Shown here: one piece after another, positions 10,786-23,000 of the stretch
Numbering within the stretch: position 1 is the first letter of the stretch
Layout: every line of letters starts with the position of its first letter
The notes under the pieces: model-generated
Told to the model about the DNA's origin: nothing
Databases searched by the model: none
Seen by the model: the letters and a program-made list of their open reading frames with translations, nothing else
Position numbers and translations under genes: made by a program
DNA from: Prosapia bicincta
Lineage: Eukaryota > Arthropoda > Insecta > Hemiptera > Cercopidae
Assembly (NCBI GenBank): GCA_036971475.1
Contig: JBAIZL010000002.1
Location: 333,814,320 to 333,878,319, forward strand
Reading direction: 5' to 3'
Length of the DNA stretch: 64,000 nt

Positions 10786-12643
10786 AGTATGTATGTATTT
10801 ACAATTACATATTATAAAGATATAATTATAAATTATATTATATAATTATATTATAATATTATAAAAATTATTTATACAATTTATTTTATACTGAACTAAC
10901 ATCATAGGTGATGGACCTGAATAGAATGCTGGGCACTGAAAAACTACTTACATCTATCATGTGTCAACTGAATTTTCATAAATTCTTCTACTAAAACTTG
11001 TGATAATTTATTAACATTAGATTATTGACATGACCAGATAGACAGGATCAGTGTAAAGGAAAACCATAACTACTAAGCATTTAAAAATCCAGATCTAATT
11101 TGTTAGTTTTTGTAATAGAAATGAAATAATACTAGATTAAATGAACACTTTGTTCCTTCAGATTAGTAACACATTGTTTAAGAAACCACTCAATCATCGT
11201 AACATTAAAATAAAGAAATTATTTAAAGGGATATTATTTGTTGCACTGTTTTTCTTATAATAATGAAACCAATAGTCATAATTAGAAAAAAATAATTAGG
11301 TTCATTGTAAATAATTAGCTTTAAACATATGACTTCACTGTCTTATCGTCTCAACTACAGCTGATTTAAATAAAACACCGATAATATAATGTTGAATATT
11401 AGGAGTATGAGGTGAGGAAAATTACAGAACATAATCTCCCTAAAATAAAGTTTAATTTATATAATTGGTTATTACCAATTTTAACAAAAGATTATCATGT
11501 GTAAATACTTTAAAAATATCTACATTTTAAAATATATGTTCTAAAATCATCCTAACAATAATGTCTTAATATTCTTTTCATTAGAGTATCTAACACAAAA
11601 CAATTAACATATCCTAATTCTATGTTTATTCAAAATCCACTAAAAATCTTACTTACCAACAAACCAGTACTTTTGCATGACGGCAATATTGTATTCTTAG
11701 GCCTGCAGTAGACATTGCTTGTTAGGAGAAAACAAAATATACAAATAAAAAAAACCTGTATTGTCATGATCTGTGAAATAGACTTGTTGTTTCCAAACAT
11801 ACTTTTATCAATGAAACATAACTAGAATGTAATACACGAAAGGATTATTACATCATTGTGAAAATATAAGCAATAAATTGTGGATAAATTGACCATGCTT
11901 CCTCTTATTACAAAGCCTATTGTCTCTGAGACATATGTTCTGAATTATACAAATTTTGTGAAATTGATTCAACCTATTTTTAGTTGAGCATAAATTTAAA
12001 AATACAATAACTTGATTAAAAACTATTAAAGTATCTCTTATGTAAATTTATAATATTAGAAAATGTATTTTTCTTCTAATTGATACAGTAGTTCAAACGC
12101 CTGAATATATATCATGCGTGAAAATGGTAGTTCTACAGATGTATTTTTAAAAACCATTATCTTTTACGAATTTTTTTTATCGATTTGATTAAAATAACTT
12201 ATAAGAACCAGAATAAAAGATGCTGATTGTTTAATTTAAAAATAAATCTCCTACTTGTGTTACTTTGAGGAAAATAATGTCAAGCTCAATAACTTTTTGT
12301 GGCGTTGTTGCATTTAAATACTAGTAATTTATTTGTTATAAGGTATCTATTGTTGAATATTAGCAATTTATTTGTTAACAGGCATCTATTGTTTAACTAT
12401 CTACAAAATAGTCATTTAAACGTCTACAGTGTTAATACTTTCAAACAAATTTTGATTAAAACAAGCATTAAAGAAAACATTTTAATAATGAGGTCAAGTA
12501 AATGTCTGCCAGTAGTCCATTATTACTGGTAATAATCCAACCCTTAAATTGATAACTGATAATTGAAGACTCTATTTAACATATCTCTCAAAACATTTTA
12601 AAAGTTTTAAGTTGGGATCATTTTCTATCACTAATAAAAATAA
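10786..12643. other. Intergenic, nothing recognised
   Basis: Very AT-rich. No credible coding frame on either strand and no repeat recognised. Confidence 0.4.
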
Positions 12644-12721
12644 ACCAATTCACTTGTTGTTGTTGTTGTCGTGTGACAAGTGTAATAAAAACAATTTCAG
12701 AGAAAGGTAGAGAGAGCACAG

Positions 12722-13075
12722 TTACACGGTTCCAAAGGCGTGAAGCACTGCACTGGCCACCTCTGCAGCTTTATCCGTATAAAGAGTCTCCCTAGAACAG
12801 TTTAAGTCAATCTTAAATAGTGCTGCAATGATGGACGGGCAGTTGAAGAGATGATCGGGATCAAGCTGTATCCCTGGGCAGTGCCTACATTCAGTGTATG
12901 TTCTTGATCCATCAGGCAAGATTTTCATGTCTCTGAGGTGCATTGTCCTCAGTCTGGCAATTGTTTTTGTTATTTCCCTGTCGAAGTTAAGCTCAGGAAG
13001 TGATGATTTTCTTCGGTTGTTATGGCAGAGCTTCTGTTTTGCAACGACATTTACGTCGAAAGATGTTGTAATCAC
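12722..13075 (-). pseudogene. LINE C-terminal Cys/His segment
   Basis: A 117-codon frame ending at 12722 with TYTECRHCPGIQLDPDHLFNCP, a Cys-x2-Cys-x8-His-x4-Cys pattern typical of the C-terminal tail after RNase H in insect LINEs. It is separated from the RNase H frame by a frameshift. Confidence 0.75.
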
Positions 13076-13191
13076 GGGGGCTGGTTCGATGGTCCTCGCT
13101 TCCTTGGCCAGAGAATCGGCCTCTTCGTTCCCTTTGATGTCGACGTGTCCCGGGATCCATTGAAGCGTACGAAGCTTCTTGTTTTCCTCAA

Positions 13192-14205
13192 TTAAGGACA
13201 GAAGGGTATTGATCTTTTGGGCGAGGTTTGGAGAGCCTGAAGAGCAGATCTGCAGTCCGTGAAGATTACTATGCCATCAGAGGGGTTGAGTGTTGTCCAA
13301 GTGAGGTAAATACTCAGAGCTTCTTTGATTGCGATGAGTTCGCTTGTGAAGTTGGAGGCGATTTTGCCTGCTGCAATTTTGTGTCTGGAAGTTGAGCCAT
13401 CAGGGTAGGTTATAAAGATTCCGGATCCACCTCCATCGCAGTCAGAATTCGAAGAGCCGTCGGTGTAAGCAGCGACCAAGTGTGGTTTTAAAATCTTGGC
13501 AATAGTTTCCATTCCTTTCCTCTTGATTGTTTCTTGAGGCTCTTTTTTGGAGCAGGGTTCGAGGAGATTCAAGTTTATATTCACAAAGGAGGGTGGTTTG
13601 ACCGGGAACCTGGGTTCTTGAAAGATGTCAAGGCTCGTGTGCTGTAGGTTGATGTCCTGTCTGATGTTTTTGTCGTACTGGAGAGTAGAAGATCTCTTTA
13701 GCCTGGTTTTTTCCGACCAGTTCCGAAAGGTGACTTTTGAGATATGTTGTTCGTGATTGCTCCTGATTTTGTTTGTAAATTTCACTGTAGCGAATTTTCT
13801 CCGATTTTCCAATGGGGTTAGGCCACATTCAGTTTCAGCTTTCAAATTATTTGTAGATGAGACGGCTCCAATGGTGGCTTTGGAGGCTCTGTACTGGACG
13901 GAGTCGACTTTCGAGGATGAAGATGCTGGAGCCCAGATTGGTGCCGCATATTCAAGGATTGGTCTGATGAGTGTTGTGTAAGTATTTAGGAGTGTCTTTG
14001 GTTTGGAACCCCAGTTTGAACCACAAAGTCTGCTCAGGATGCTGAGTTTTTTCAGAGCTCTCTTTGAAACTGTTTCAGTGTGCTTAGTAAATCTCAGTTC
14101 CGCATCGAGTGTGAGACCAAGGTATCTGGGGTGCGTGACTTGTTTGACGGTAGTATTGTGGAGCCTAATGTTAGGATGGTGAGTCTGTCTGTTGAGAAAA
14201 CACAA
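13192..14205 (-). pseudogene. LINE RT thumb and RNase H fragment
   Basis: Continuation after a frameshift. RT thumb/connection sequence (HPRYLGLTLDAELRFTKH) is followed by RNase H: AAYTDGSSNSDCDGG (first catalytic Asp), TSELIAIKEAL (Glu) and IVIFTDCRSALQAL (Asp). The frame ends inside RNase H near 13200, and the last part lies in another frame. Family knowledge: such RNase H domains occur in LINEs of the I-type group. Confidence 0.85.
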
Positions 14206-14861
14206 GATTTAGATTTATCAGGGTTAATAAGGATCTTAAGGTCTTTAGCCCAGGTTTCGATGCCGAGCAAGTTGGTATTTAAGGCTTGTTCAGAGACTGA
14301 GATATCAGAGTGTGTATGCCAGATAGCGATGTCGTCTGCATAGCAGGCAATTTTAGCCTCATTGCATATGTGTTCATGGATGGTGTTCATATACATGAGG
14401 AAGAGCAGAGGGCTGAGGACCGATCCCTGTGGGACTCCCGCCCACGATCTGTGCGTCTTGGAATACTTTCCATTTACTCTCACAACAAATTTTCTATGTC
14501 TGAGAAAATCGTTTATCCAGAGCAATGAGTTGCCATTGATGCCAGCACTGTGTAAAATAACAATGAGTTTTTGCCTCCAGACTCTGTCAAACGCTGCAGA
14601 GAGGTCAAGGAAGACAGCGGTAGTCTTTTTGTGGGGTTTTTCTTGGAGTCCATCGATGATAGACTGAACCATGTAAAAAAGTTGGTCTACTGTACTGTGC
14701 CCGGCTCTAAATGCTGTTTGGTAGAAGTGTAAAATATTACGATCGATTAGCCAGTTCATGATTCTTGTGTGGATGATTCTTTCCATTAGTTTGCACAGGA
14801 TGCTGGTTAAGGAGATAGGCCGGTAATTCTTACAGCTGGTGGCATCTTTGCCTGGTTTCAA
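14094..14861 (-). pseudogene. LINE reverse transcriptase fragment
   Basis: A 255-codon open frame entering the RT domain near its N-terminal motifs (NYRPISLTSILCKLMERI). It continues through AVFLDLSAAFDRVW (the first catalytic Asp region), GVPQGSVLSPLLF and the catalytic box CYADDIAIW (YADD). The RT start and the upstream endonuclease are missing because of 5' truncation at 14866. The frame breaks near 14150, and the thumb continues in the overlapping frame of 13192-14205. It is not expected to be functional. Confidence 0.9.
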
Positions 14862-14878
14862 AATTCACCAATTCACTT

Positions 14879-16926
14879 TATTATCCCTTATAATGATATA
14901 ATAATACAAAAATTACAACAATTATAAAACTAAACTAACCAATGGGATTTAGAAAACCGAATGGGAAAACAAAGATACAAATGAAAAAAATTAAAATTAA
15001 CAAAAACCACAAATTAAAATAGTTGTTATATCAACTTAAGAATAGTCCAAAAAATATTTTTTCAGGATCTGAAGGCCAATTTTTTAAACTTAATTTTAAG
15101 AAATCAATATTTTTTGTTATAAAATTTTGGGTCAGATACATATAGACAAATCTAACAATTGTCTACATTTAAACTTTATATATGAGTTCACAACAGAGTG
15201 TTATCATCAAACCCTCCACATGCGTACCATAGGTGCCAACTTAGTCAGAATCGGCCGCTACTTCCTTCAAGATGAATTAAATCAAATTTTTGGTTGGGGT
15301 GGAAAATTTAAGGTTTTTTAGAAGCCATCCAACAATATTTGTTTTATCTATGCAGACCAGGAGGTGATTGCTCAAGCAGCCTTCAAATCTAAAACTATAC
15401 AAACTCCCTTATGACTCCTTACCATATGATAGACCTGGATGTAAAACAATACAGCACTCAAAAAATAGTTTCTATAGGTTAACATCTAAAATCAAATTCA
15501 GGATTTAGAGTCATCATAATTGCATATAAACATTGTTTAATACCTAAACCAAACATCAACAGAAATTTTACTCAATATAGTACATATGCCTAACCACTAC
15601 ATATGATTATGCATATATATCATGCAATAATTAAAAAAAAAAACTCTCCCTACAGCTGAATGAAAACAGTTGGAATTCAGAGAAGGGAATTGTAATACAA
15701 TTAGATACTAAATCGAGAAAACACCTTATCCTAAGTACCATGTAACTTCATTCATCTTCTTTGTGACAGACTTAATTTTGCATTTATTCAATTTGTTCTA
15801 TTAACTCACACTCTCCTTATATATATCTTGTACAAATTTTCAATTGCCAATAAAATACATTTTTAAGCACCCAATCACGTTCAAATACATTGTTTAGCCT
15901 GTAGTGAATGACAATAGATGTTAATACAGTTTTTTCAAACATTTATTCATTAATTAAATTATAAAAATTTGGGAGGTCTAGGTCATATTCGAACAGAGTA
16001 TCTTCATGTTCTAAGTCTACCGCTTTTGGCACTGAGCCAACATTTCTATAGCTATAGCGTATTAAGTTGTATATGAATTTTTCTAATGCTACATCATCTG
16101 GTCGGTGTCGAAACCTCCATTGTACAACCTTAAATTGTTGCCATGGTCACCACACAATATCATAAATAATGCTCAAGGATTGAAAATGTATGAAAAGAAT
16201 AAAATAAACAAACAAACTGGATTAACGGTATCGAACTTTGCTTCACAAATGTATGATGTGAAGGGAAGAAAAAAAACTGCAAACAATGCAAGCGACAAAA
16301 TAAAATGAAAGCGTATAAATAGTAACAAACAAAAATAATAGTCCAACATCATACACAGAAAAGAAAATTTTAAGGAAATTTGTTTTCTATTTTGCCACTT
16401 AATATTGTTATTATAACATATGTATGTACATATTTATATTAGTTGTAATTATAAGATTAAAAAAAACTAAAACAAAATTTTTCTTTGTTGACTAAAGTAA
16501 GAATTAACTTTAAAAAATATTTTTATATTACTTATTTATTATTTGTTCTTAATAAAAATCTATGTTTTAAAATTAAATGCGTTTTACAATAAATCTGTTG
16601 AGCCAATGTATCTGTGGAAACTAAAAAACATTTTCTGACTTTAAAATCTAGAAATCTGTGACAATTATTAGTTTTTTTCTTTTGAAATGATTAAGTGAAT
16701 CTGAAATGTATAAAATATTTGAGTATGTTTATATGTACGTATATCAAGAAAACAAACTGTATTATTTTCAAGGTATGGCTGCCAGTTTCTAATCCAATAC
16801 AAAGATATTTAAAATGAGCTTTAAGCTTTACCAGATCAAACCAACACACACACACACACATTCAACGTATACTAGAACAGGTATTTAGAATAGGATGAAA
16901 TAAAATTATCCACAGAAACATAGACA
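14879..16926. other. Intergenic between LINE and cby, nothing recognised
   Basis: AT-rich, with no coding frame or known repeat recognised on either strand. Confidence 0.4.
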
Positions 16927-16932
16927 TTTATT
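16927..16932 (-). promoter_or_regulatory. cby: Poly(A) signal AATAAA of cby
   Basis: AATAAA on the minus strand, about 10 nt after the cby stop codon. This implies a very short 3' UTR if used. Confidence 0.6.
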
Positions 16933-16941
16933 TACCTTTTG

Positions 16942-17028
16942 TTAACTTTTACAAGTGCGAGCTACTTCTCGCCTAAGCCTTGAGATCTCTTTATCTTGAA
17001 TGTGAGCTTCTGCTGTTGTCTCTGTCAA
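16942..17028 (-). CDS. cby: cby coding exon 3
   Basis: The acceptor TTAACAG precedes TTGACAGAG. It encodes LTETTAEAHIQDKEISRLRR and a short basic tail, then TAA. It matches the family's conserved C-terminal coiled-coil segment and is too short to stand out as an open frame. Confidence 0.92.
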   Translation of the reverse strand: MTETTAEAHIQDKEISRLRREVARTCKS

Positions 17029-20000
17029 CTGTTAACAAAAGTGAAATTTGAGTAAACATGTAAAAAATAAGATTTTTCAATTGCAAAAAACTACTTTACA
17101 CAAAAGCAAAAAAATCATAATTTAAATAAATTTTGAAAAGATTAGTAAATTTAATACACAGTAACAAAACCACACCTAAACTACACTTGGGTCTTGGGTG
17201 ACTCAGAATTGGAGCACCCCTAAAATGGATAACTGTCCTGCTTGGTTACATTGTTTAGTACCTCTCTTGTGGGCTGCATGACCTACTTGGTGGAGAGGCT
17301 TAATCTACACGTGGGGGACGGGTGGAGCGGGGCTGTACGTATGTGGCTCCCTATAAACGGGAAGTCCAGGCAAATGTATGAGTGCATGAAGGCGACTCAA
17401 AAAAAAAGGGACCAGTCTTAGCACTTGAAGAGATGTTATCTGGCCGGCTCTTACCCTGCCCTTCACTTGCGGGCGGCAACCAAGAAGCACCCCTCATCCA
17501 GGTTCCCCGATCTGTGCCGATGTAGATTCGTGGATCTCAGGGTGAGGAGGGTCTTTAACATAGTCTCAGGGACCCCTGACGCCACTCCTGAGTATTTAAG
17601 TCCCCTTACCGCCGTAAGCAGGGCTCTGCGGCAGCGGACTTTTTTTCCCCTAGCTGCTCATGGGAAAACACAAGGTAGACAAAAATGAAACAAATTTAAT
17701 TGGTCAGGGCCTAGAACCTACCGACAAATCTGTCCCTATGGATGTGGCTTCGGCCCCCGTAGAGACCAATGGAAAACCAGTTACGAAGGCCACAGGAGGA
17801 ATGAGTGGGGCAAAACGGAGAAAAGCACTCTGGCTTGCCTACCATGAGGAAGCAAAGAAGGCGGAGGCGGAGAGCAGAGAACCACTGCCACCCCCTTTGA
17901 GGAAACACAAGTCCAGGAAGCAGAAGGGTTTGACGGAGGCTGGGGCTAGAACTCGACCTGTTGTCCCGGAATCCAGTGGATCTGGTAGGACCTTAGTACG
18001 ATAGGAGAAAGAGAGGAAAAGGAAGGGTAGGAGTTCTTTTGATCCTACTCCAGAGTTGGAAGCCAAGAGGAATAGACAAGGGTCTAGGCCTGTTGGGTTG
18101 GAGGGCTGTCTTTCTCGTCGATCTCGGCACTAGTGACCATTAGGGATAGTGTAGGCATAAGGATGGAGATGGCAGCATTTGACAACCTTAAGGGCACTGT
18201 CATGGACCGAATTTTGGACATTCCTAGTGGAGGTTTTGTTCTGCGGTTCAGGGACACGCACTTGAGGGATGGAGTCACAGCATTTATTTGTGCTGAGGAG
18301 GAATGGCTGAGAGAAGTGGTACCATCAGTTGGACGGGACTCAGGGAAGGCTAGTTCTGCCTGATGAACTGATCAAAGGGGTGAAAGTGACTTTTACCACC
18401 ACCAAAAAAAGAGGCCACTCAATTGGTCAAGCTCATGGGGATGCAGAACCCAGAAATTGACACTTCGAAGTAGAAGATCCTACAGTGCATTGAGTGGGGA
18501 CCTGCAAGATTCCTCTGCCTAGGATCGGATGAGCCATCAGCCAGACATCTCAAGAGATGAGAAAGCCTTCCTGGGGACTGGAGAGGTCATTTATAGGTGG
18601 ACTTCTAAGGACCCGGTAGAAAAGGGTGAGTGGGAGAATCTGGAGAAGGCGTAGGGGTCAGATGGATGTGGCTGACCCTCAAGCAATGTAACTTGCACCA
18701 CAGTAAAAGCACCTCGGTGGTCCTAGCCAGGTGCTTAATTGACAGTAAAAGCACCTCGGTGGTCCTAGCCAGGTGCTTAATTGTGAGGCACACATTACCA
18801 GTGCTTGCGCTGGTGAAAAAACCATGGCTGGTCAGGAACCCTATAAGGGGTCTGGCTGTAGCAGGGAGCACCTACGCAAATGGAGAACATGAGGCACACA
18901 GGGCATGTGTGATAGTCAGGGGACTACAAGCCACGCTGATTCAAGAATTCTCAACCAGGGACCTTGCGGTGGTTAAAATTCGAGGTGAGGGCAAGGTAAG
19001 TGGGAGCAGGGAGTTCATTGTGGCCTCCACTTACTGCGCTCACAATAGTGAATCGCCCCCTGCAGAATTACATAAGTTAGTTTGGTACTGCAGGGAGCGA
19101 AATATAGGAATCTTAGTGGCCTATGATGCCAATGCTCATAATGAGGTGTGGGGTAGAACAGACACAAATGAGCAAGACGAGGAGCTCCTTGCCTTATTGA
19201 TTGAAGAAAACCTTGTGCTTTTAAACACAGGTGCCGAGCCAAAATTTGTCACTTCAAACAGAATGGAGGTATTAGATATCACCTTCTGTAATAGACAGAT
19301 GGTAAGGTGGGTGCATGATTGGCAAGTTTCAGATGAGCCCTCCTTGTCAGAACACCGGATCATTACTGCTATGATGAGGGGAGTTGTCTCCCATGTGGTG
19401 TGGTTTAGGAACCCGAGCAGGACAAACCGGGAAGGTTTCAGGTGAGGAGGCGGATGTCAGACTTCCGTGGTAAGTATGGTAAATCAAACGAACTAGAAAA
19501 TACTGAGGCCTACATCAGGACTGCAATTTCCAGGAAAATTGCTCTCTCTCGCATCCAATTACTATACCCTTCACCAGCTAACTGAGACACAGTGCTAATA
19601 ACATACAATTTACAGCAAAAACAAAATTTGTGACAGCCTAGGGGAAGGGGTGTATTGCAGGTACCCAGCACAAGCACTGACATTTGTCACATTGTACATG
19701 CTATTTCACATACTGTACTATACAACATACAATCACCTGTTCTCGGAGATATCTACTACTGATTATGTTTGATTTTCTTCACTTTGTGCGGGGCACAGTT
19801 TGCACCGAAGACCCATAACCCAGGACACTTCAACAATAAGAACCATTAAAATATTTCATGGTCACAATAAGCAATAAAACATTTTACTCTAAAGCCTAAA
19901 CAAACAAAAAATATAGTGGATGTGCAAGGCCTCAGTCTATGCAGGGCCTGGAGAAGCCACTCCACTCTAAAGCCTAAACAAACAAAAAATATAGTGGATG

Positions 20001-23000
20001 TGCAAGGCCTCAGTCTATGCAGGGCCTGGAGAAGCCACTCCACTCTAAAGCCTAAACAAACAAAAAATATAGTGGATGTGCAAGGCCTCAGTCTATGCAG
20101 GGCCTGGAGAAGCCACTCCACTCTAAAGCCTAAACAAACAAAAAATATAGTGGATGTGCAAGGCCTCAGTCTATGCAGGGCCTGGAGAAGCCACTCCACT
20201 CTAAAGCCTAAACAAACAAAAAATATAGTGGATGTGCAAGGCCTCAGTCTATGCAGGGCCTGGAGAAGCCACTCCACTCTAAAGCCTAAACAAACAAAAA
20301 ATATAGTGGATGTGCAAGGCCTCAGTCTATGCAGGGCCTGGAGAAGCCACTCCACTCTAAAGCCTAAACAAACAAAAAATATAGTGGATGTGCAAGGCCT
20401 CAGTCTATGCAGGGCCTGGAGAAGCCACTCCACTCTAAAGCCTAAACAAACAAAAAATATAGTGGATGTGCAAGGCCTCAGTCTATGCAGGGTCTGGAGA
20501 AGCCACTCCACTCTAAAGACAGTTCTCCAAGTTTTTAATTTGAAGTTTGAAGTTAAATCAATCTTTTTCAAATTAATCATGATGTGCAATGCCGTAGATG
20601 TGTGAATAAATTTTGAGGTAATATGTATCTAATTGACAAATCTTTCTATAGTTCAGTTTTTACCATTATATTCTTTGAAATAAATTACTATTTCTATTCA
20701 AATAACTTCTAAATATTTATGTCACTTTAAAATTTATTTTATATATATTTCAGAATAAATTTATCTGGAAATTTAGAAAAATCAATCACTCACATAATTT
20801 TTACTAACTACACAACCTTATGTAAATATAGTTACAAAATGTTAAATAATATTGTATTATAACATTCAATGTCAGGCTAGCATATTACAAATAGAATTGT
20901 TGTTCATTATATTGAATAATATTACAACTTTTTCCTGTTCTGAAAACAACAAGTTTTAGTTTTTAATAGAAAATCATGATCAATTTCAAAACCTCAAGAC
21001 TAATCAAAAATAGTTAGTGTGATCTATAATTTATACTCACTGATGTTATAGAGCAGATAACTGAAATATTCGTAATTAAATTTTTATTACTGGATACTTT
21101 GTAGCTGTAAAGTAAAACAGTGATGGATTAAATTGTAGTGCTCTGTTTTATTGAAACTTCTAGTTTATACAATTTCACGAGTATCGGTACGTTTACTTTC
21201 TCCAACTTTATTCCAACTTCAAGTACAGAGATTCCTAGTTATTCGCTTGGGTTACATTCCCTAAAATTACCACAAGTACCGAAACCAACTGTATATAGAA
21301 AAGAGAGGGTTACGTTACACATAAAATATAACAATTAATAATTATTACAGCTATGCTGAACACTTATAATACAGTATGGTGTATTTACTACACAGTTACA
21401 TTCTTATTTTTGTTATTTACCTTTTCCTTCAATCTGAAAATTCTATTAAATGCGTATCCTCACATATACAGACACACAAATTCTTTATTGTTAAACACTA
21501 CACGCTAAATTTTTTAAACACCTAATTTTAGACAAATAATCTTTTGAACACTGTGAATTTAAAAAAAACTTATTTTACTTTTTGCGGCATTTTTTTCTAA
21601 TTTTTCACACACTTTTTTATATGGCGATAACTCTGCTTCTAGCTCTTGATTAAATTTTAATGTCCATTATAAAGAGGGATCAATTTCAATAACGGATCCA
21701 GCTAAGTGTTTTCCTAAACATACATTTCACCGACAGATTCTAATGTCAACTTCGGCGTTACATTTCTTTGCCTTTGTTAACCGAGATAGGCACAGGTTCG
21801 GTAGTTAGTTCTTCCAGCTCTTCTTCAGTGAAATCTTGGTTCATACTTTTTAAAAGATTGCCGTGATCTTCAATGTTAATGAGGTTAAATCCTTCACCGT
21901 AAATTCCATGTGCTATTGAGACATCAGTCCACTAGCACTATAGCACAGTAGAGCAGTCAAATGATCCTTTGCAGACTTAAACCCTGAGCAGATTTCTCCT
22001 CCTTAGATAAGAAAGTTGGTGAAAGCATTTCTTTTCAAAACAGTCCCGCCTCATCCTTATAAATAAGAAATTATACTCTATACTACTAGGCCCTATCTTT
22101 TGAATAGTAGTGTACAGTATAATGGATGTTTGGAGAATAATCAGATTTCTTTATAATAAATAACTACAGTGCTATACTAAATAGATAAGACAAGAAAATA
22201 TTATCTTACAACCTGTACATCAACTATACTATCTTTCTTGTCATTTTTTTCTAAAAATACGATAGATATAAGCAGGATGTCCTGTAATTTTACTAACCCT
22301 GAATATGTAAAACTGCAAGGAACTCACATTTTACTCAATATGTAAATACCGAGGGACTACTGTATTATTTATGCTCACCAACTCTTAAAATAATTTATTT
22401 CATGTAACATAGATGAAAACAATCAGAGAGATCCTATTTTGTCAAGTTTTAAAAAGAAACCACCTGTATATATTTTAGCAGTTAAATGTTTAACTTTAAA
22501 CACAATAAGATAGGTAATGAGTTGACTAGAAATAATAAAGTTGTCAAACTCACCATGTCCAGAAGTACTTCCATTTTCAATTTAAGTAAATTATTTTCCT
22601 CTTCCAGCTGCTGGACCTGTTTAGCCAGTTTTTGATTTTCTTTGAACTTGCTTCCAATTTGCCCATTTTCTGTTAACAATTGCAAAACCATGCAATTAGC
22701 AGTCTAATTAATATCTAAAACTATCAACCTGAATGGTTTCTAAATAGCCCAGTGAGTACACTACCTATTAATATTATATCTTCTATATTATTAGTAAATA
22801 ACTACTTAAAAAATACTGCTATTAAACATACAGCAGCTACAGGTTGCTCTAAGCAACATTTGTTGATTTGTCAACCTCACTCTAGAGGTTTCCATTAGTT
22901 TACATTTTTATTGCTCCTAAATCTGCCAACTCATCTCAATAAAACATTTCAAAGACATTTATCCACTTATTCCCTATGACTGGAAGTCCACTAAGTATTA

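Larger units (their letters stand above)
12656..14866 (-). mobile_element. 5'-truncated non-LTR retrotransposon (LINE)
   Basis: Flanked by the 12-bp direct repeat ACCAATTCACTT (12644-12655 and 14867-14878), a target-site duplication. The element reads on the minus strand and ends in a (CAA)n-type tail at 12656-12668. It is 5'-truncated inside the reverse transcriptase. It encodes RT, then RNase H, then a C-terminal Cys/His segment, in three frames separated by frameshifts. RT plus RNase H places it in the broad I/Jockey/LOA-type group; the exact clade is not determinable by eye. It lies about 2 kb downstream of the 3' end of cby. Confidence 0.9.
17200..19560 (+). mobile_element. LINE fragment: ORF1 and endonuclease, no RT
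   Basis: GC-richer than its surroundings, inside cby intron 2 on the opposite strand. It has a Gag-like ORF1 in pieces (17425-17688, 17660-18004 and 18133-18363), then an AP-like endonuclease. Sequence after the endonuclease (DFRGKYGKSNELENTEAYIR) resembles the EN-RT linker. RT is absent, so the 3' half is lost. That is unusual for target-primed insertion, which normally loses the 5' end, and implies later deletion. Probably a different family from the LINE at 12656. Confidence 0.75.

Noticed and set aside
12894..14667. Several plus-strand frames of 70-100 codons
   Set aside because: All are antisense shadows of the minus-strand LINE RT and RNase H.
19846..20605. Two long overlapping open frames (229 and 247 codons) on opposite strands with 26-residue repeats
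   Set aside because: They exist only because the 78-bp unit is a multiple of three; no start context, domain or non-repeat coding part supports a protein.
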